A stretch of 64,000 nt of DNA, taken from assembly GCA_905183005.1 (NCBI GenBank), contig CAJJDO010000116.1:224189-288188 (forward strand). The letters run 5' to 3'. Made by a program: the position numbers and the translations under genes. Position 1 is the first letter of the stretch. Each line of letters opens with the position of its first letter. This document shows positions 49,915 through 61,447 of this stretch, piece after piece. Below the pieces are notes generated by a model, which was not told where the DNA came from, searched no databases, and worked only from the letters and a program-made list of their open reading frames with translations. Origin of the DNA: Paramecium pentaurelia. Lineage: Eukaryota > Ciliophora > Oligohymenophorea > Peniculida > Parameciidae.

Positions 49915-50495
49915 ATGAAATAAATAATCATTTTAGCATTACTCCTAATCTTAGTTCTTGGAGATTAACATTAGAACAAACATAATCATTATAAACACAA
50001 GAAAGGACATGGTATATTACTTAATTTATTCTAGTATTTAAATGGGTTCTTATTTCTATATTTGCTGTAGGTGCATTTTTAATAATTAGAAAAATAGTAA
50101 GAAGAAGAAGACACTTAAAAAGAATGAAAAAATAGGGATTAAACAAATTATCAGAAACTGTTGTTTTTGGAGAACCAATGAATGATAATATTCAACAACC
50201 TTAATATTATGCTGTTCCAATTGAATAATATAAACAATTTAAAAATTGGTTGAATTAATAAAAATAACAATAAGAAGCTTTGTTATAATAATAATAATAG
50301 ATTCAATAATAATTATTGTTATAATAATAATAATAATAATAATCAGCCTAAATAAATTAAATTCCTTAATAACCTATTGCAGGGTATCCTATATATTAAC
50401 AATATCCTTAATAAGTACCTCAAATAGTTTATCCATAAATATTGAATAAGAGTCATGTAGAGATTCAACTACCCGAAGTTAGGGTTCCATAATGA
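49915..50495 (+). CDS. single-pass membrane protein with polyglutamine tail
   Basis: Two exons with a 23-nt intron (50012-50034) give 185 aa. A signal peptide (MKQIIILALLLILVLG) is followed by a short His/Lys-rich lumenal stretch, a TM segment (WVLISIFAVGAFLII), a strongly basic stop-transfer (RKIVRRRRHLKRMKK) and a cytoplasmic tail with long Gln runs encoded mainly by TAA. The end is Pro/Gln-rich (YPIYQQYPQQVPQIVYP). No family is recognised. The TAA tract is a low-complexity repeat at 50280-50345. Confidence 0.7.
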
Positions 50496-50883
50496 ACTAT
50501 TCATTATTAAAATATACATAACATCATATATACAAATCTATAAATTAAAATAAATGTTTTTTTCTTTCTTATTATACTAAAAATAACAAAAGAAAGTACA
50601 TATCTATTGATTAAATCAATTATTTCTGAAATTATTAACATTATCCAGAAATATAACTAAAGTACAAATATATTTATTAATATATAGAAGAGATAAATGA
50701 TTTTGATTAAAAAGTCAACTGTTATATGAAAGAGTGGATAAAGAGGGAATATAAGAGTTAAGAATGAATAATCTTATAGAAATTCTTTAAAAAGATATTA
50801 ATATTAAGTTTAGTGGAATACTGAAATTTTAGTATTTATAGAAATAAGTGGATATAAATGATATTAAATAAAAATAAAATTAA
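50496..50883. other. AT-rich intergenic region
   Basis: About 388 bp between two plus-strand genes, with no exon-like frame. It presumably holds the PP2C promoter. Confidence 0.45.
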
Positions 50884-51883
50884 ATGGGGCCATATCTAAG
50901 CTAACCAAAAAGAGATAAAGCAACAACAACAGGTTCAGGAAAGTCTGTTATATTTGCTGCCTCAGAAATGCAAGGTATAAATTATATGGAACAATAGGCT
51001 GGAGAAACACTATGGAGGATGCTCATATTCATAAACCTGATATTGTACAAGATGTCTCTGTTTTTGGTGTATTTGATGGACATGGAGGAAAGGAAGTTGC
51101 CTAATTTGTTGAGAAACACTTTGTTGAGGAATTAATGAAAAATAAAAACTTTAAGGATCAAAAATTTGAAGAGGCTCTTAAAGAAACCTTTTTAAGGATG
51201 GATGAATTGTTATTGACTCCAGAAGGATAAAAGGAATTAAATACATACAAAGCAACTGATACTGATGGTAAATTGTTATTAGATTTTAGAATCTTATGCT
51301 GGATGCACAGCCAATGTAGCCTTGATTCATAAGAATACTCTATATGTTGCTAATGCTGGTGATTCAAGATCAGTTTTATGCAGAAATAATAGTAATTATG
51401 ATATGAGTGTTGATCATAAACCAGATAATCCTGAAGAGAAATCCAGAATTGAAAGAGCAGGTGGTTTTGTAAGTGATGGTCGTGTTAATGGTATTTATTT
51501 ATATAAATTTAATTATAGGTAATCTAAATTTATCAAGAGCCTTGGGAGATTTAGAATATAAACGTGATAACAAGTTAAGAGCTAATGAATAATTAATTAT
51601 TGCTCTTCCAGATGTAAAGAAAGTTGAATTAGGACCATAAGACAAGTATATAATAATAATAAAATTTAGATTTATTTTAATGGGTTGTGATGGTGTCTTT
51701 GAAACTTTAAATCATTAAGAGCTATTGAAGTAAGTCAATTCAACTTTGGGATAATCTTAAGTGACTGAAGAGTTATTGAGAAAGGCTGCTGAAGATTTAT
51801 TAGATTAATTATTAGCACCAGATACAAGTTAAGGAACTGGGTGTGACAATATGACAACCGTCCTTGTCTATTTGAAAAGATGA
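50884..51883 (+). CDS. PP2C-type Ser/Thr protein phosphatase
   Basis: Five exons (introns 50975-50997, 51268-51289, 51491-51518, 51646-51669) give 300 aa, the length of the known Paramecium PP2C. Metal-binding motifs are intact: RNTMEDAH, VFGVFDGHGG, YAGCTANVALI, ANAGDSRSVL, LNLSRALGD, FILMGCDGVFE and TGCDNMTTVLVYL. It dephosphorylates phosphoserine/threonine in an Mg/Mn-dependent way. The start MGPYLSQ has Gly2 and a possible myristoylation context. The close match to the family characterised from Paramecium cilia supports the genus assignment. Confidence 0.97.
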
Positions 51884-51917
51884 AAAAGAATATAAAAACA
51901 ACATTTATGTAATATTA

Positions 51918-53640
51918 TCAGATATTGTTAATTGCTGCGTCAATGAAGGAATTCCATTCAATAACGTTATACCTCTGTATTTCAATAGATAATAATTTAA
52001 TCTTCTGCATTATTCTATCTATTTATTAAGTTTCCACTTCAGAAATATCATTTTATTAAATTCCTAATAGTTTCTTCTCTAAAATGTTATAATATTCATA
52101 TTGTTTTGTATGTTGATTTCTAAAATTTAGAAAATTTTCCTTTAATTCCTAAAATTACATATATATTTTTGATGATTCATCATTTAACATTGGTAGAAAA
52201 TACTTACAAATGTTCTTATCTTCATTCTCTAAATGTTTTAATACTATTAAACAAGGAATAGTAACAAATATATCACTATCTCTACATTCTAATTGTTCTG
52301 AAAATTAAACATATTTTTCAGCTGTTGTCTCTATAATATGAGAAAATAACATTAATTATGTATATTTTTTAGGCTCTAACAAATAAGATAATCCCTTTTC
52401 CCATTATGTTTCATACTCAATTAATAAATCAACTAATTCTGAATTATTTTTTAATTAAGGATCCACCATTTCAATATTACTCTCATATTTTCTCATCTAC
52501 TCTCGAAATTTTTAAAAACTGATATTTTGTCATAACAATACTTTGTTTTTATACTATCAGCTAAAGTTCTTACAGCTTTTGATTATTCTTTAGTAACCCT
52601 TCTTGTAATACCCTCTGCTTCTAATAATATATTAACTCCTAAATCGTCTCTGCCCTTTCCTTCTACATTTGCTACTGAGTTTATTTTTGCTATTACTTTG
52701 CAAAACTAAATATGTTATTTATAATACTTATGTCTTTAATTAAATATAATGATCACTAGTAACCAAAATCTTTCCTCTTAATTTTTCTCGAATCTCTATT
52801 GATTACATATCTTTATCAATTGCAATAGCTTGAAAAATAAATCTACGAGCCTTTGCTTCAATTTCCATCAATTCCTTTACATACAACTATTTTACATCAT
52901 ATATCTTTTTACTTTTTCAAAATTAACCCATGTTTCATCAAAATTCTCTAAGAGAAATTTAATCTCTAATTTTATTTTAGAGATACTAAAATCTGGACTC
53001 TCTTATAAAGTGCTTGTATACATATGTCTTATGACATGTTGCACTCTATAAAATCCTTCTACTAGTTTACTGCCAGCCTCCAAAACCTCTGCTGTGAATG
53101 AGTATTTCTCTGAATTCACCCATAGATAAGGAAAACCTATTGAAAATAATTAAATAGATAAACCTTCTTAAGCACTGTCGAGAATTTCTGTCAAATAGCA
53201 TAATTTGTCTTATGTGTAAAGTATTTTGTATGCCTTTGAAAATTGATTCCTATATTCACGAGATTCAGCTTTAATATCATATGCCTATTTAATGAAACTG
53301 ATATTTTTACTTCACACATTTTTTCGAGATTTTATAAAAATTTTTTGCAGCCCTTTTATCCTTCAGGGTTGTCTAAATCGTATTTATGAAAATCTCTTTA
53401 AACAAGCAGACTTGATAATCTATGAGCTTTCTCTAAGAGCTAATATTCTCTCAATCTAATAAGAATTGATAATTATTAAGAGAATTTACCTCTTAAATTC
53501 TTCTAATTCTGTTAAAGGTCTTGGAGGAGCTGTCATACATCGTTTAAAAGGAGATTCATCATAGGAAGTATTGTCAGAGACTGTAAGTTATTATAAATTT
53601 TATTACTATCATCCTCTATGTCTTAATCGTATTATTGCAT
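51918..53640 (-). CDS. hypothetical helical protein
   Basis: Seven exons (introns 53581-53606, 53456-53489, 53285-53310, 52887-52912, 52706-52727, 52519-52541) give 521 aa. There is no membrane segment. The protein is helical, with blocks such as MTAPPRPLTELEEFKRLREY, GQKGCKKFLQNLEKMCE, VNSEKYSFTAEVLEAGSKLV and WVNFEKLYVKELMEIEAKAR. I do not recognise a family; the layout resembles a vesicle-trafficking or BAR/AH-like helical bundle, which is only an impression. It has the most introns of any unknown gene here, and the consistent frames across six of them support it being functional. Its start is 28 bp from the divergent PH/papain gene. Confidence 0.75.
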
Positions 53641-53668
53641 TTAATAATTATTATTTGCATCATAAAAT

Positions 53669-54967
53669 ATGCAGCAAAATTCAACGAATCATGAAGATGG
53701 TTAGCCTAATAATATCGTTGATAATTTAGAATTCTAATCTGTTCTTGACAGTATTGTTAGTTTAAGTATTTTTAAGTTTAAAATCTAAATGATGATTAAT
53801 TTCAAGAAGAAATACAAGAATAAAATAACCACATTTAAGAGAGTAATAAGGAATAATAAAACAATTTAAATATAATACATTAAGAAATATAAAAAATTGA
53901 TGAATAAAGACCTTAACCTGAATTGGAGGGTGAATTTTACAAAGTTAGTCCTCATTTTTTAGAAACAAATTCTGTAAAATATATATCATCTACTTTTCCA
54001 GACATATTATTGCACTTTATTTTCAAGAAGATTTACATATTACAACATCAAAAATAAAGAAAAGCCTTTAGGAATATTAGACTTTGATTATTAAAAATAC
54101 ATATTTTCATATTTGAAATCAAAGGATGACACTTATATTCAGAGTTTCATGTATACATTTAAATATAAAAGATTATAGCCAGAAGGTTGTGAGAAGAAAT
54201 TCGAATTTGTAGTCCCTACTAGAACCAGAGAATAATCTAAATAATGGGTTTAATTAATTCAATAATATATCTAATAATCAAATGGATATATAAATAATAT
54301 TATGAGCTTGTCAAAATATCATAGGTTTTGGAGACATGAAAGAATTTTAGATCCTCAAATATTAGCATAAGCTTAAACAGGAGATTTACTTATATTTCGT
54401 ACTAGAGGAACACTTTAAAATTTATAACGATCTATTACTAGAAGTGATTATGATCATATTGTAATGTTTCTTAAAAATCCTTGGGAAGATCCAATGCTCT
54501 TTGAATCTAGTAATTAATATGGAGTCATCTCCTTTAGTTATAGTATTATTTTTATAATATATTTTTAGAACGCTTTGTTAAAGCCAAATCATACAAAAAT
54601 TATGAAAAGTAATTATTCTTTAGAATTCAAGGATTCTTTATAAGCCTTTATTGAATGTTTCTGAAAATGATCGTCTCTTAATGTATGCTTATGCTGAAGC
54701 ATAAATTGGAAAAGGTTACTCTTTAAGCATGATGAAATTCTTTAAGAAAAGCACAAGATAAAACTTTTTTTGTTCTGAATTGATTGCTTACATCTATTAA
54801 CTTATGGGATTTATACCAGAAACAGAAAAATGTTGTTCCTTTTTACCAGGTTTCTTATTTTTGTGTTAAATATAGGTAATTTTACTGATGAAGATAAAAG
54901 ATTAGATTTACTTAAATCTGCTTAATTAGGACCTGATTATATTGTCGATTTTTATTATCTATAATGA
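53669..54967 (+). CDS. PH domain plus YebB/YiiX-type permuted papain-fold protein
   Basis: Six exons (introns 53751-53776, 53974-54001, 54543-54568, 54609-54631, 54850-54875) give 389 aa. Residues about 60-190 form a PH domain (EGEFYKVSPHFLE, YYNIKNKEKPLGILDFDY, KKFEFVVPTRTREQSKQWVQ). Residues about 220-360 match the circularly permuted NlpC/P60 papain fold: TGDLLIFRTRG, SDYDHIVMFL with the His, and NFFCSELIAYIYQLMGF with the Cys. Enzymes of this fold act on lipids or peptides as hydrolases or acyltransferases. The PH domain suggests recruitment to phosphoinositide membranes. Which reaction it performs cannot be told. Confidence 0.85.
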
Positions 54968-54990
54968 TTAAGTTAAATATGTTATATGAA

Positions 54991-55791
54991 TCAATTTATA
55001 GTTGAAAATATAAAATCTGCTAAAACCTTTTATATTTCAAATAGAAATGCATCAAATTTTTTCTCTGCCTTAACTGCTTTCTAAATTTATCTTTCTAAAT
55101 TTTAGAATCCTTTAAGATTCTATATTTTTATTACTTAAGTTCTTGAATTCATTTAAATTTCACCTTCTTTGAATATTAAATCTATCATTTCTGAAAATGC
55201 ATCATAAATTTATGATTTATATCTATGTTACATTCTAGCTTTTAACCAATCAGTATTAATTATTTTAGTTTAATCAAGTTTATACTTCTAATTAGAATTT
55301 TAGAATATCTAAGAATAATAATATCAATCAATTACCCAATATTTTTGATTAAAATATCTTTCTACCAACATGCAATCAATTTAACATATTTTTTTACATC
55401 CATATGTAGTTTAATTTAATTTGAATTCATTTTAAACAATACTTTATTGTTAAATCATACTTGCCAAACTATTTTACATACCATGCTTAATAAATTGATT
55501 TGCTGTTTCAACAAACTCATTTTTTGATTCACCTACATAATTTTCAATATTCAAAACCTAATATTGGAAATATTGGAGTTGATTGAAAGTATGCATATTA
55601 TTATTGAATAGGAAATTACAGATCTCCTTATTTATGCTCAAAAGAATTTGATTCACTCTTATGATGACATTCATTCAAAGGATTTCTATATCGTTAAAAA
55701 GAGCTTTCAGCCTCTAATATAAATAAAATGGTTAATACTTACATCTTAAAGTAGGAATTTTTGCATTCAAACTAGTATTATTAAAATCCAT
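54991..55791 (-). CDS. hypothetical protein
   Basis: Four exons (introns 55714-55742, 55533-55557, 55309-55335) give 239 aa. The second intron begins GTT rather than GTA. The N-terminal third is polar and aromatic (RQAESSFQRYRNPLNECHH). The middle has a small Cys cluster (YGCKKICQIDCMLVERYF) and the rest is helical and charged (DAFSEMIDLIFKEGEIQ, KAVKAEKKFDAFLFEIQ). No domain is recognised. It converges with the PH/papain gene, 23 bp between stops. Confidence 0.65.
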
Positions 55792-55976
55792 AATATTAAT
55801 TATGTATTTCTAAATATAAAGCAATTATAAATAAAATATATTTCTAATTTTACCTTGGTTAATGGTAACTAAATTATTATTAATTTAAAAATGTTTTGTA
55901 AAATGTTATTTTAACTAATTGTTTTCTTTATTAATTAAGAGATATTCTTAGTTTATTCAATAATAATTAATGATCA

Positions 55977-56432
55977 TCAAATAAAATTTAATAATACATT
56001 TTAATATAGAATGGAATGATAAAATAATTAAATCAATTCGGCCATTTTTATTGATTCTGTTAAATTCATTGTTGTATATTAAGCTCCTTTACATAAAAGC
56101 TTTGATTTTCTCATTCTTAATTAAAACTTACAATTTTTGCTTATAAAACAACTAACAAAAATACCCAGTAACTTAAGCAGTTTCAGCCTTCATTATATTA
56201 GTCCAATATAGATTATTGCCTTTAAACATAAGAGATCCTTTTCAAATCCATTAATTTTTAGTTTTAACCTTTAATTATAAAGCTCATGATTTATTGGATA
56301 TTAGAAAAATTATTTTTCAAATATATACAAACTCTATAACTCACTATCCTTGATATAATAAAGAGAATCAATTATTTATATAGTATTTAATTTCTTATCG
56401 GACTATTGCTGCTTAAATTAAAATCTTTACAT
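55977..56432 (-). pseudogene. ORF interrupted by a single in-frame TGA
   Basis: From the ATG at 56432 a good frame runs 80 codons (KLNTIQIIDSLYYIKDSELQ, INHELYNQRLKLKINGFEKD) to TGA at 56190-56192. The same frame then stays open and protein-like for another 70 codons (LLGIFVSCFISKNCKFQLRM, CKGAQYTTMNLTESIKMAEL) to TGA at 55977. No GT..AG intron of 20-35 nt removes the inner TGA in phase. It is a recent pseudogene, a read-through candidate, or an 80-aa protein followed by remnant sequence. Family unknown. Confidence 0.45.
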
Positions 56433-56546
56433 TTCCTTAGTTAAGACATTCAAAATTCAACAAAGGAATTTGGAACTAGAAAAACTTATATTATATGTTA
56501 TTTTAGAGTAATTTGTATATAAGAATCAATAATTTTGATGCACATC

Positions 56547-56795
56547 TCACTATCTTTTGTATTCTAATTATGTGGATGGTCCCAAATTTTAGGTTAAAGA
56601 ATATGGGGCATTCTATTTGTTTTCTTGAAGAAATATTTGACAAAATGATTATTATTGCTGAAGATGTTCTTTACCCTCCTTAGCTTCCTTCTCTTTGTTA
56701 TATTTCATTAGCTTTTCGAAATCGATCTCTATGTGTTTCTAAGCAACACTTCTTTGAAGTTTTCCTGAGCTTTTTTTACTAGCGCAAGTTCCCAT
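56547..56795 (-). CDS. small N-myristoylated/palmitoylated protein
   Basis: A single exon of 83 codons gives 82 aa beginning MGTCASKKSSGKLQRS. Gly2, Cys4 and Ser6 form the same dual acylation signature as the small protein at 9999-10234. The basic stretch after it would strengthen membrane binding. The rest is Lys/Glu-rich, then Gln-rich. The exact C-terminus is uncertain because a short intron could extend it. No family is recognised. Confidence 0.55.
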
Positions 56796-56875
56796 TATTA
56801 TTAATTATTTTGGATTATTAGATAATTAATAAAAATTGTTTTAAAATTGAGAAGGCTATAAATGAAAAAATTAAA

Positions 56876-57034
56876 TCACAAGGATTAATTTATTTTTGTT
56901 ATTTAATTTATATGATCTATGATCTTTTTTTTATTTTAAGGAACAGGGACACTTTGGTAAATTACAAGATCATCATTCTATAATTTATCAATAGTGTTAG
57001 AATATCCAGGGATATTAATTTTTGATTTAGCCAT
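56876..57034 (-). CDS. small hypothetical ORF
   Basis: A 53-codon ORF, 52 aa, begins MAKSKINIPGYSNTIDKLQN and contains DDLVIYQSVPVPQNKKK. The beginning looks protein-like and has higher GC than the flanks. It is short and no homologue is recognised, so the call rests on composition only. Confidence 0.35.
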
Positions 57035-57119
57035 TTATTTGATCCCTCAACTTCTAAAATTAATTTTTGTAATAATATACTATATTTTACTCTTTGATTC
57101 TCTCCAGAATAAATTAAAT

Positions 57120-57790
57120 TTGATTAAACTGATAAACAAAAACTTTTTTTAAAAACCTAGACCAAACTTAAGTTATAAAATTCTTGGACTGTATTGATGC
57201 TTATTTAAATAAAAAGAAATATTCTTATTTGTTGATATAAACAGTTGAAAATCTAAAAATAAGATTCTTAAATCATAAAACTTTCAAATTCATTGATCCA
57301 TCTGATATATTACTTAACTTTCATTAAAATAATATATCTATAGAGATTATCACTTGAATAGGGAAGATTTTATAACTAAGTTTATTTGGAGAGTCTCAAT
57401 TTTGAGCTTAAATAAGTAAATATCATATAATAAATTCAATATAGTCTTGAATTTATAGCGACAAAGAAGGGAATGCTGATAAAGATATATAAGTTATTCA
57501 ATTAATTAAATTCTTAAAGATTTTATTATTAGGTCTAGTGTAAGAGTTAATGAGTAATCCAATATTTTTGTTATTTTATTTAGATATAGGACTATATTAA
57601 AATTTAATTTTTTATCAGCTGTTTAAGAAAAAGCGATTGAATATCAACATAAAGTTTTTGATTTATTAGATTGAGTTACTAGCAAAATCAATTTAAATTT
57701 ATCTGATTGGAAACTTAATGAAGATTACAATTATTTTTTAAATTATATAAAGTATAAAACGATAAAATAAATTAAATGAATTCATAATAA
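57120..57790 (+). pseudogene. multiply frameshifted remnant of a large helical protein
   Basis: Protein-like segments on the plus strand in different frames follow one another: QVIKFLDCIDAYLNKKKYSY and RFLNHKTFKFIDPSDILLNF (to TGA near 57353), YNQVYLESLNFELKQVNIIQ, DIQVIQLIKFLKILLLGLVQ, and FLSAVQEKAIEYQHKVFDLL (to TGA near 57675). Introns of normal size do not join them. The VIxLxKFLxxL block is faintly like the RIH-associated region of IP3/ryanodine receptors, but that is a weak resemblance. I take it as a decayed fragment of a larger gene. Confidence 0.4.
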
Positions 57791-58198
57791 AATTTAATTT
57801 TTCCATTATTCAATCAACCTAAAATCAATATTTGACTAATTTTCAAATAAATAAAAGAATTAGACATGAGGGAAATAGATATATATATGAAAATATTAAA
57901 ATAATTGAATAAATTAATTTTTTATGGAATCTGTTTTTATATCAGTAATATTAATATATTAATAAATTATAGAATGTTAAGGAAATTCTTACTAATTTAA
58001 ATATCCTCTTTAAGATGGGAATTCCTTGTTAAATTATACTATATCATTATATAATACTTTAATATATATAAATAACTAAAAAAAATTAATCTTCATCTTT
58101 AGAATCTGTTAATTATAAATAATGAAAAATAAATCTAAAAATAAATTTTTATATATATATAATTAAATTCTTTATTAACTTTATATGCACTTAATAAA
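57791..58198. other. AT-rich region downstream of EF-1alpha
   Basis: About 400 bp with A/T tracts and no exon-like frame. It lies between the decayed plus-strand remnant and the stop of EF-1alpha. Confidence 0.45.
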
Positions 58199-59512
58199 TC
58201 ATTTCTTCTTTAATTCCTTCTTATCAACAACTTTAATGACACCGACGGCTACGGTTTATTTCATATCTCTGACGGCAAATCTACCGAGTGGGGGATATTC
58301 AGAGAAGATTTCAACGCACATTGGTTTAGTTGGGACTAATTTGACCATGGCAGCATCTCCTGATTTAACAAATTTTGGTTCTTCTTCAATGACTTTGCCT
58401 GTTCTTCTATCATTCTTTGAAAGAATTTCTTAGAATTTGCAAGCAATGTGGGATGTGTGACAATCCAATACTGGGCAATATCCGTTTTAGATTTATCCTG
58501 GATGATTGATGATGATGACTTAAGCATTGAATGAAGTGCATTCTCTTGCTGGGTCACTCTTTGAATCTGAACAAACAAATCCTCTCTTCAAATCTTTTAC
58601 GGCAATGTTTTTGACGTTGAATCCAACATTATCTCCTGGAACAGCTTCAGGGAGAGCTTCATGATGCATTTCAACTGATTTAACTTCAGTTGTGATGCCT
58701 GATGGAGCAAATTAGACAACCATACCTGGTTTCAAAACACCAGTTTCTACTCTTCCGACTGGGACTGTACCAATACCTCCAATCTTGTATACGTCTTGTA
58801 ATGGTAATCTGAGTGGTTTTTCAGTTGGTCTCTTTGGTGGAGAGACTACATCCAAAGCTTCAAGGAGAGTTGGTCCCTTGTACCATCCTAAGTTTGGTGA
58901 TTTTTCCAACATATTGTCACCGACCCATCCTGAGATTGGGATGAAGGGAACGTTGTCTGGATTGTATCCAACCTTCTTTAAATAATCTCTCATTTCCTTG
59001 ACAATTTCATCATATCTGGCTTAAGCATAGTTGACAGACTTATCATCCATCTTGTTTGTTGCACAGATCATTTATTTGACTCCCAAAGTATAAGCCAAGA
59101 GAACGTGTTCTCTGGTTTATCCATCCTTTGAAATACCAGCTTCAAATTCTCCTGCTGGTGATGCAATCATCAACAAAGCAACATCAGCTTATGATGTTCC
59201 TGTAATCATATTTTTGATGAAATCTCTGTGTCCTGGGGCATCAATAACGGTGTAGTAATACTTATTGGTTTCGAATTTCCAAAGAGAAATATCGATGGTG
59301 ATACCTCTTTCTCTTTCAGCTTTGAGGTTATCCAACACCCAAGCATATTTGAATGATCCCTTACCTAATTTGTTGGCTTCATCTTCAAACTTTTTGATGG
59401 TTCTTTCGTCGATACCTCCGAGCTTGTAGATCAAGTGACCGGTGGTGGTTGATTTTCCTGAATCGACGTGTCCAATAACGACAAGATTTACGTGAAGTTT
59501 ATCCTTTGGCAT
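58199..59512 (-). CDS. EEF1A: translation elongation factor 1-alpha
   Basis: A single intronless exon of 438 codons gives 437 aa. All GTPase motifs are present: GHVDSGKST (P-loop), ERERGITIDISLWKFE, DAPGHRDF, the NKMD motif and the SGW-type motif in FIPISGWVGDNMLE. Domains 2 and 3 are complete (RVETGVLKPGMVV, GYCPVLDCHTSHIACKF, GRFAVRDMKQTVAVGV) with a Lys-rich end. It delivers aminoacyl-tRNA to the ribosome. Codon use is far more biased and GC-richer than in its neighbours, as expected for very high expression. In-frame TAA/TAG still encode conserved Gln. Confidence 0.99.
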
Positions 59513-60116
59513 TTTTATGAAATTATTCTTTACATTAATTTTGAATCAAAATAATCTTATAAAGTCTTATTTAAAATTTAATGACTATTCTTATATAATA
59601 AAAATTAAATTAAAAATATTAATTTTAAATTAATTAAAATATTTATATTAAATATAGATATCATATGTTTTTTCTTGTATTTATCTTATTTATCCATATC
59701 ATACGTTGATGATCTATAGCATATTTAAGTTTTAGATATGAAATTCTTATGAGAACAGATCAGAAATGAATATTCTCCTCTTTTATGCGTTGAGGCAATA
59801 AAAATAATAAACCATAAAAATACAAAAAAACAAAATTATATTAAAAACTAATTAAAATTTGGATTAATTTTTTTTTAATTAAACATGACTATTTAAGACT
59901 ATTTATCACTTAATTAATTAATAAATAAAATTTTATTTTAACTATTAATTAATTCTGACTATTTTTAATTAAATGAATATTAACTAAATCAATTTTAAGG
60001 ATTTTTAATATAATTATCTTTAGACAATAGTGATCTCATGTTATAATTAATTTGAATATATTAATAAAAAAATGAAGTTAAAATATATGATAATGAATAT
60101 ATATTTCTCTATTTAA
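59513..60116. other. AT-rich region upstream of EF-1alpha
   Basis: About 600 bp between the EF-1alpha start and the PKA stop, both on the minus strand. It should hold a strong promoter. A GC-richer patch near 59690-59800 stands out from the A/T background, but no known element can be named. Confidence 0.5.
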
Positions 60117-61253
60117 TCACCATTCTAAGAAGGGATCGTCTGCTGGTTTAAGAGCTGGACTTTATGTATCTGATTCTGGATATGATGAAAAATTAGAAGT
60201 GTCATTTGGTGCTCTAGAAGAGTATTATATAGAAGTGATACTTGACTACTGGCTTGTAAGGAACAGGTAACTTCTTTTAAGTAAGTAAATTCCAATCTAG
60301 GTTACCAAACCATCTATGATTTTTTACATCAGCAGCACCTTTGATGGATAGTATGAATACAAAATACCATTTTTTAAATTTCCATATCTTTTCGAAAGAT
60401 CAGCAACTAGCAAGTGTTTTACTAAAGATTTAGCGTTTCTTAGATAGGAAATGAAATTAGTACTTATCAAAACTCTTGGGGAATTTGACTTTGCCTTTTA
60501 ATATTTTTTGATAAATGGCCATAGGATCTTCATCAGAGAAAGGGTCAATTCCTGCATTCATCTCATATATTAAAATTCCCAAAGTCCACCAATCAACAGC
60601 TTTACCATGTCCTTTATTCAATAAAATCTCTGGAGCCAAATATTCAGGAGTACCACATAAGGTATATGTTCTTCCTTCAACCACTTTTGCAAAACCGAAA
60701 TCTGTTAATTTGAGATATCCATCATCTGCAATCAATAAGTTTTCAGGCTTAAGATCTCTATAAATGATGTTCTTGGAATGGAGATACTCAAATATAGAAG
60801 CCACTTAAGCACCATAGAATCTATAATAAACTCGAATGATTGCTATACGCAGCGTGTTATGTATCGAGTCTTCCAATACTTCTTAAGTAAGTAAACAATT
60901 CTCCACCTGAAACAAATTCTAAGACTAAATAGAGATATCTTGGATCTTAGCAGAAACCTTCGAAGGTAACCTATTGTGATGAAGATAGTTCATACTACGA
61001 ATGGATGTTGCAAATTTCCTAATATTGTGTTTTCATTAATCACATGATCAACTTGCTTAAGTCTAATAATCTCAGCTTTCTTTAAACTTTTCAAAGCAAC
61101 ATATTTATTTGTTTGTTTATTCCTTGCCAGTTTCACTCTACCGAAAGAGCCTAAAGTTCAGCATTACACAAATACAATACCAGTACCCAAGGTCTAAAAC
61201 ACTTCATAATCTGTGAGTTTCAGCTTTTTTGGTTTAGTAAGTCCTGTACTCAT
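60117..61253 (-). CDS. cAMP-dependent protein kinase catalytic subunit (AGC kinase)
   Basis: Seven exons (introns 61151-61180, 60971-60998, 60821-60848, 60439-60463, 60339-60367, 60214-60241) give 322 aa. All kinase motifs are intact: LGTGSFGRVKLA, YVALKSLKK, VLEFVSGGELFTYLRSIGRL, IIYRDLKPENLL, LTDFGFAK, TYTLCGTPEYLAPEI with the activation Thr, and WWTLGILIYEM. The C-terminal HRWFGNLDWNLL and the tail are typical of PKA. It has a very short N-terminus compared with animal PKA. PKA controls ciliary beat and swimming in ciliates. Other AGC kinases such as PKG are less likely because no cyclic-nucleotide domain is attached. Confidence 0.96.
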
Positions 61254-61447
61254 CAATTTAAAGATTTAAAATAAATTATTTTAAGCAAATTATCTACTTC
61301 TGAAATACTCAGCTATAACAATTATTATTTTATCAAACACTCTTTTGAATATGATAATTATTTATGAAAACACACTAAATAACTAATCAATATTGAAATC
61401 AAATAACTAAATTATTTATCATTAATCAGAATTAAACTTCTTTAAAC

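Noticed and set aside
50280..50345. TAA-rich microsatellite considered as a non-coding repeat
   Set aside because: It is in frame inside a spliced gene and encodes polyglutamine under the ciliate code.
58185..58985. Plus-strand ORFs over EF-1alpha and, at 60515-60763, over PKA
   Set aside because: Antisense shadows of strongly conserved genes with biased codon use.
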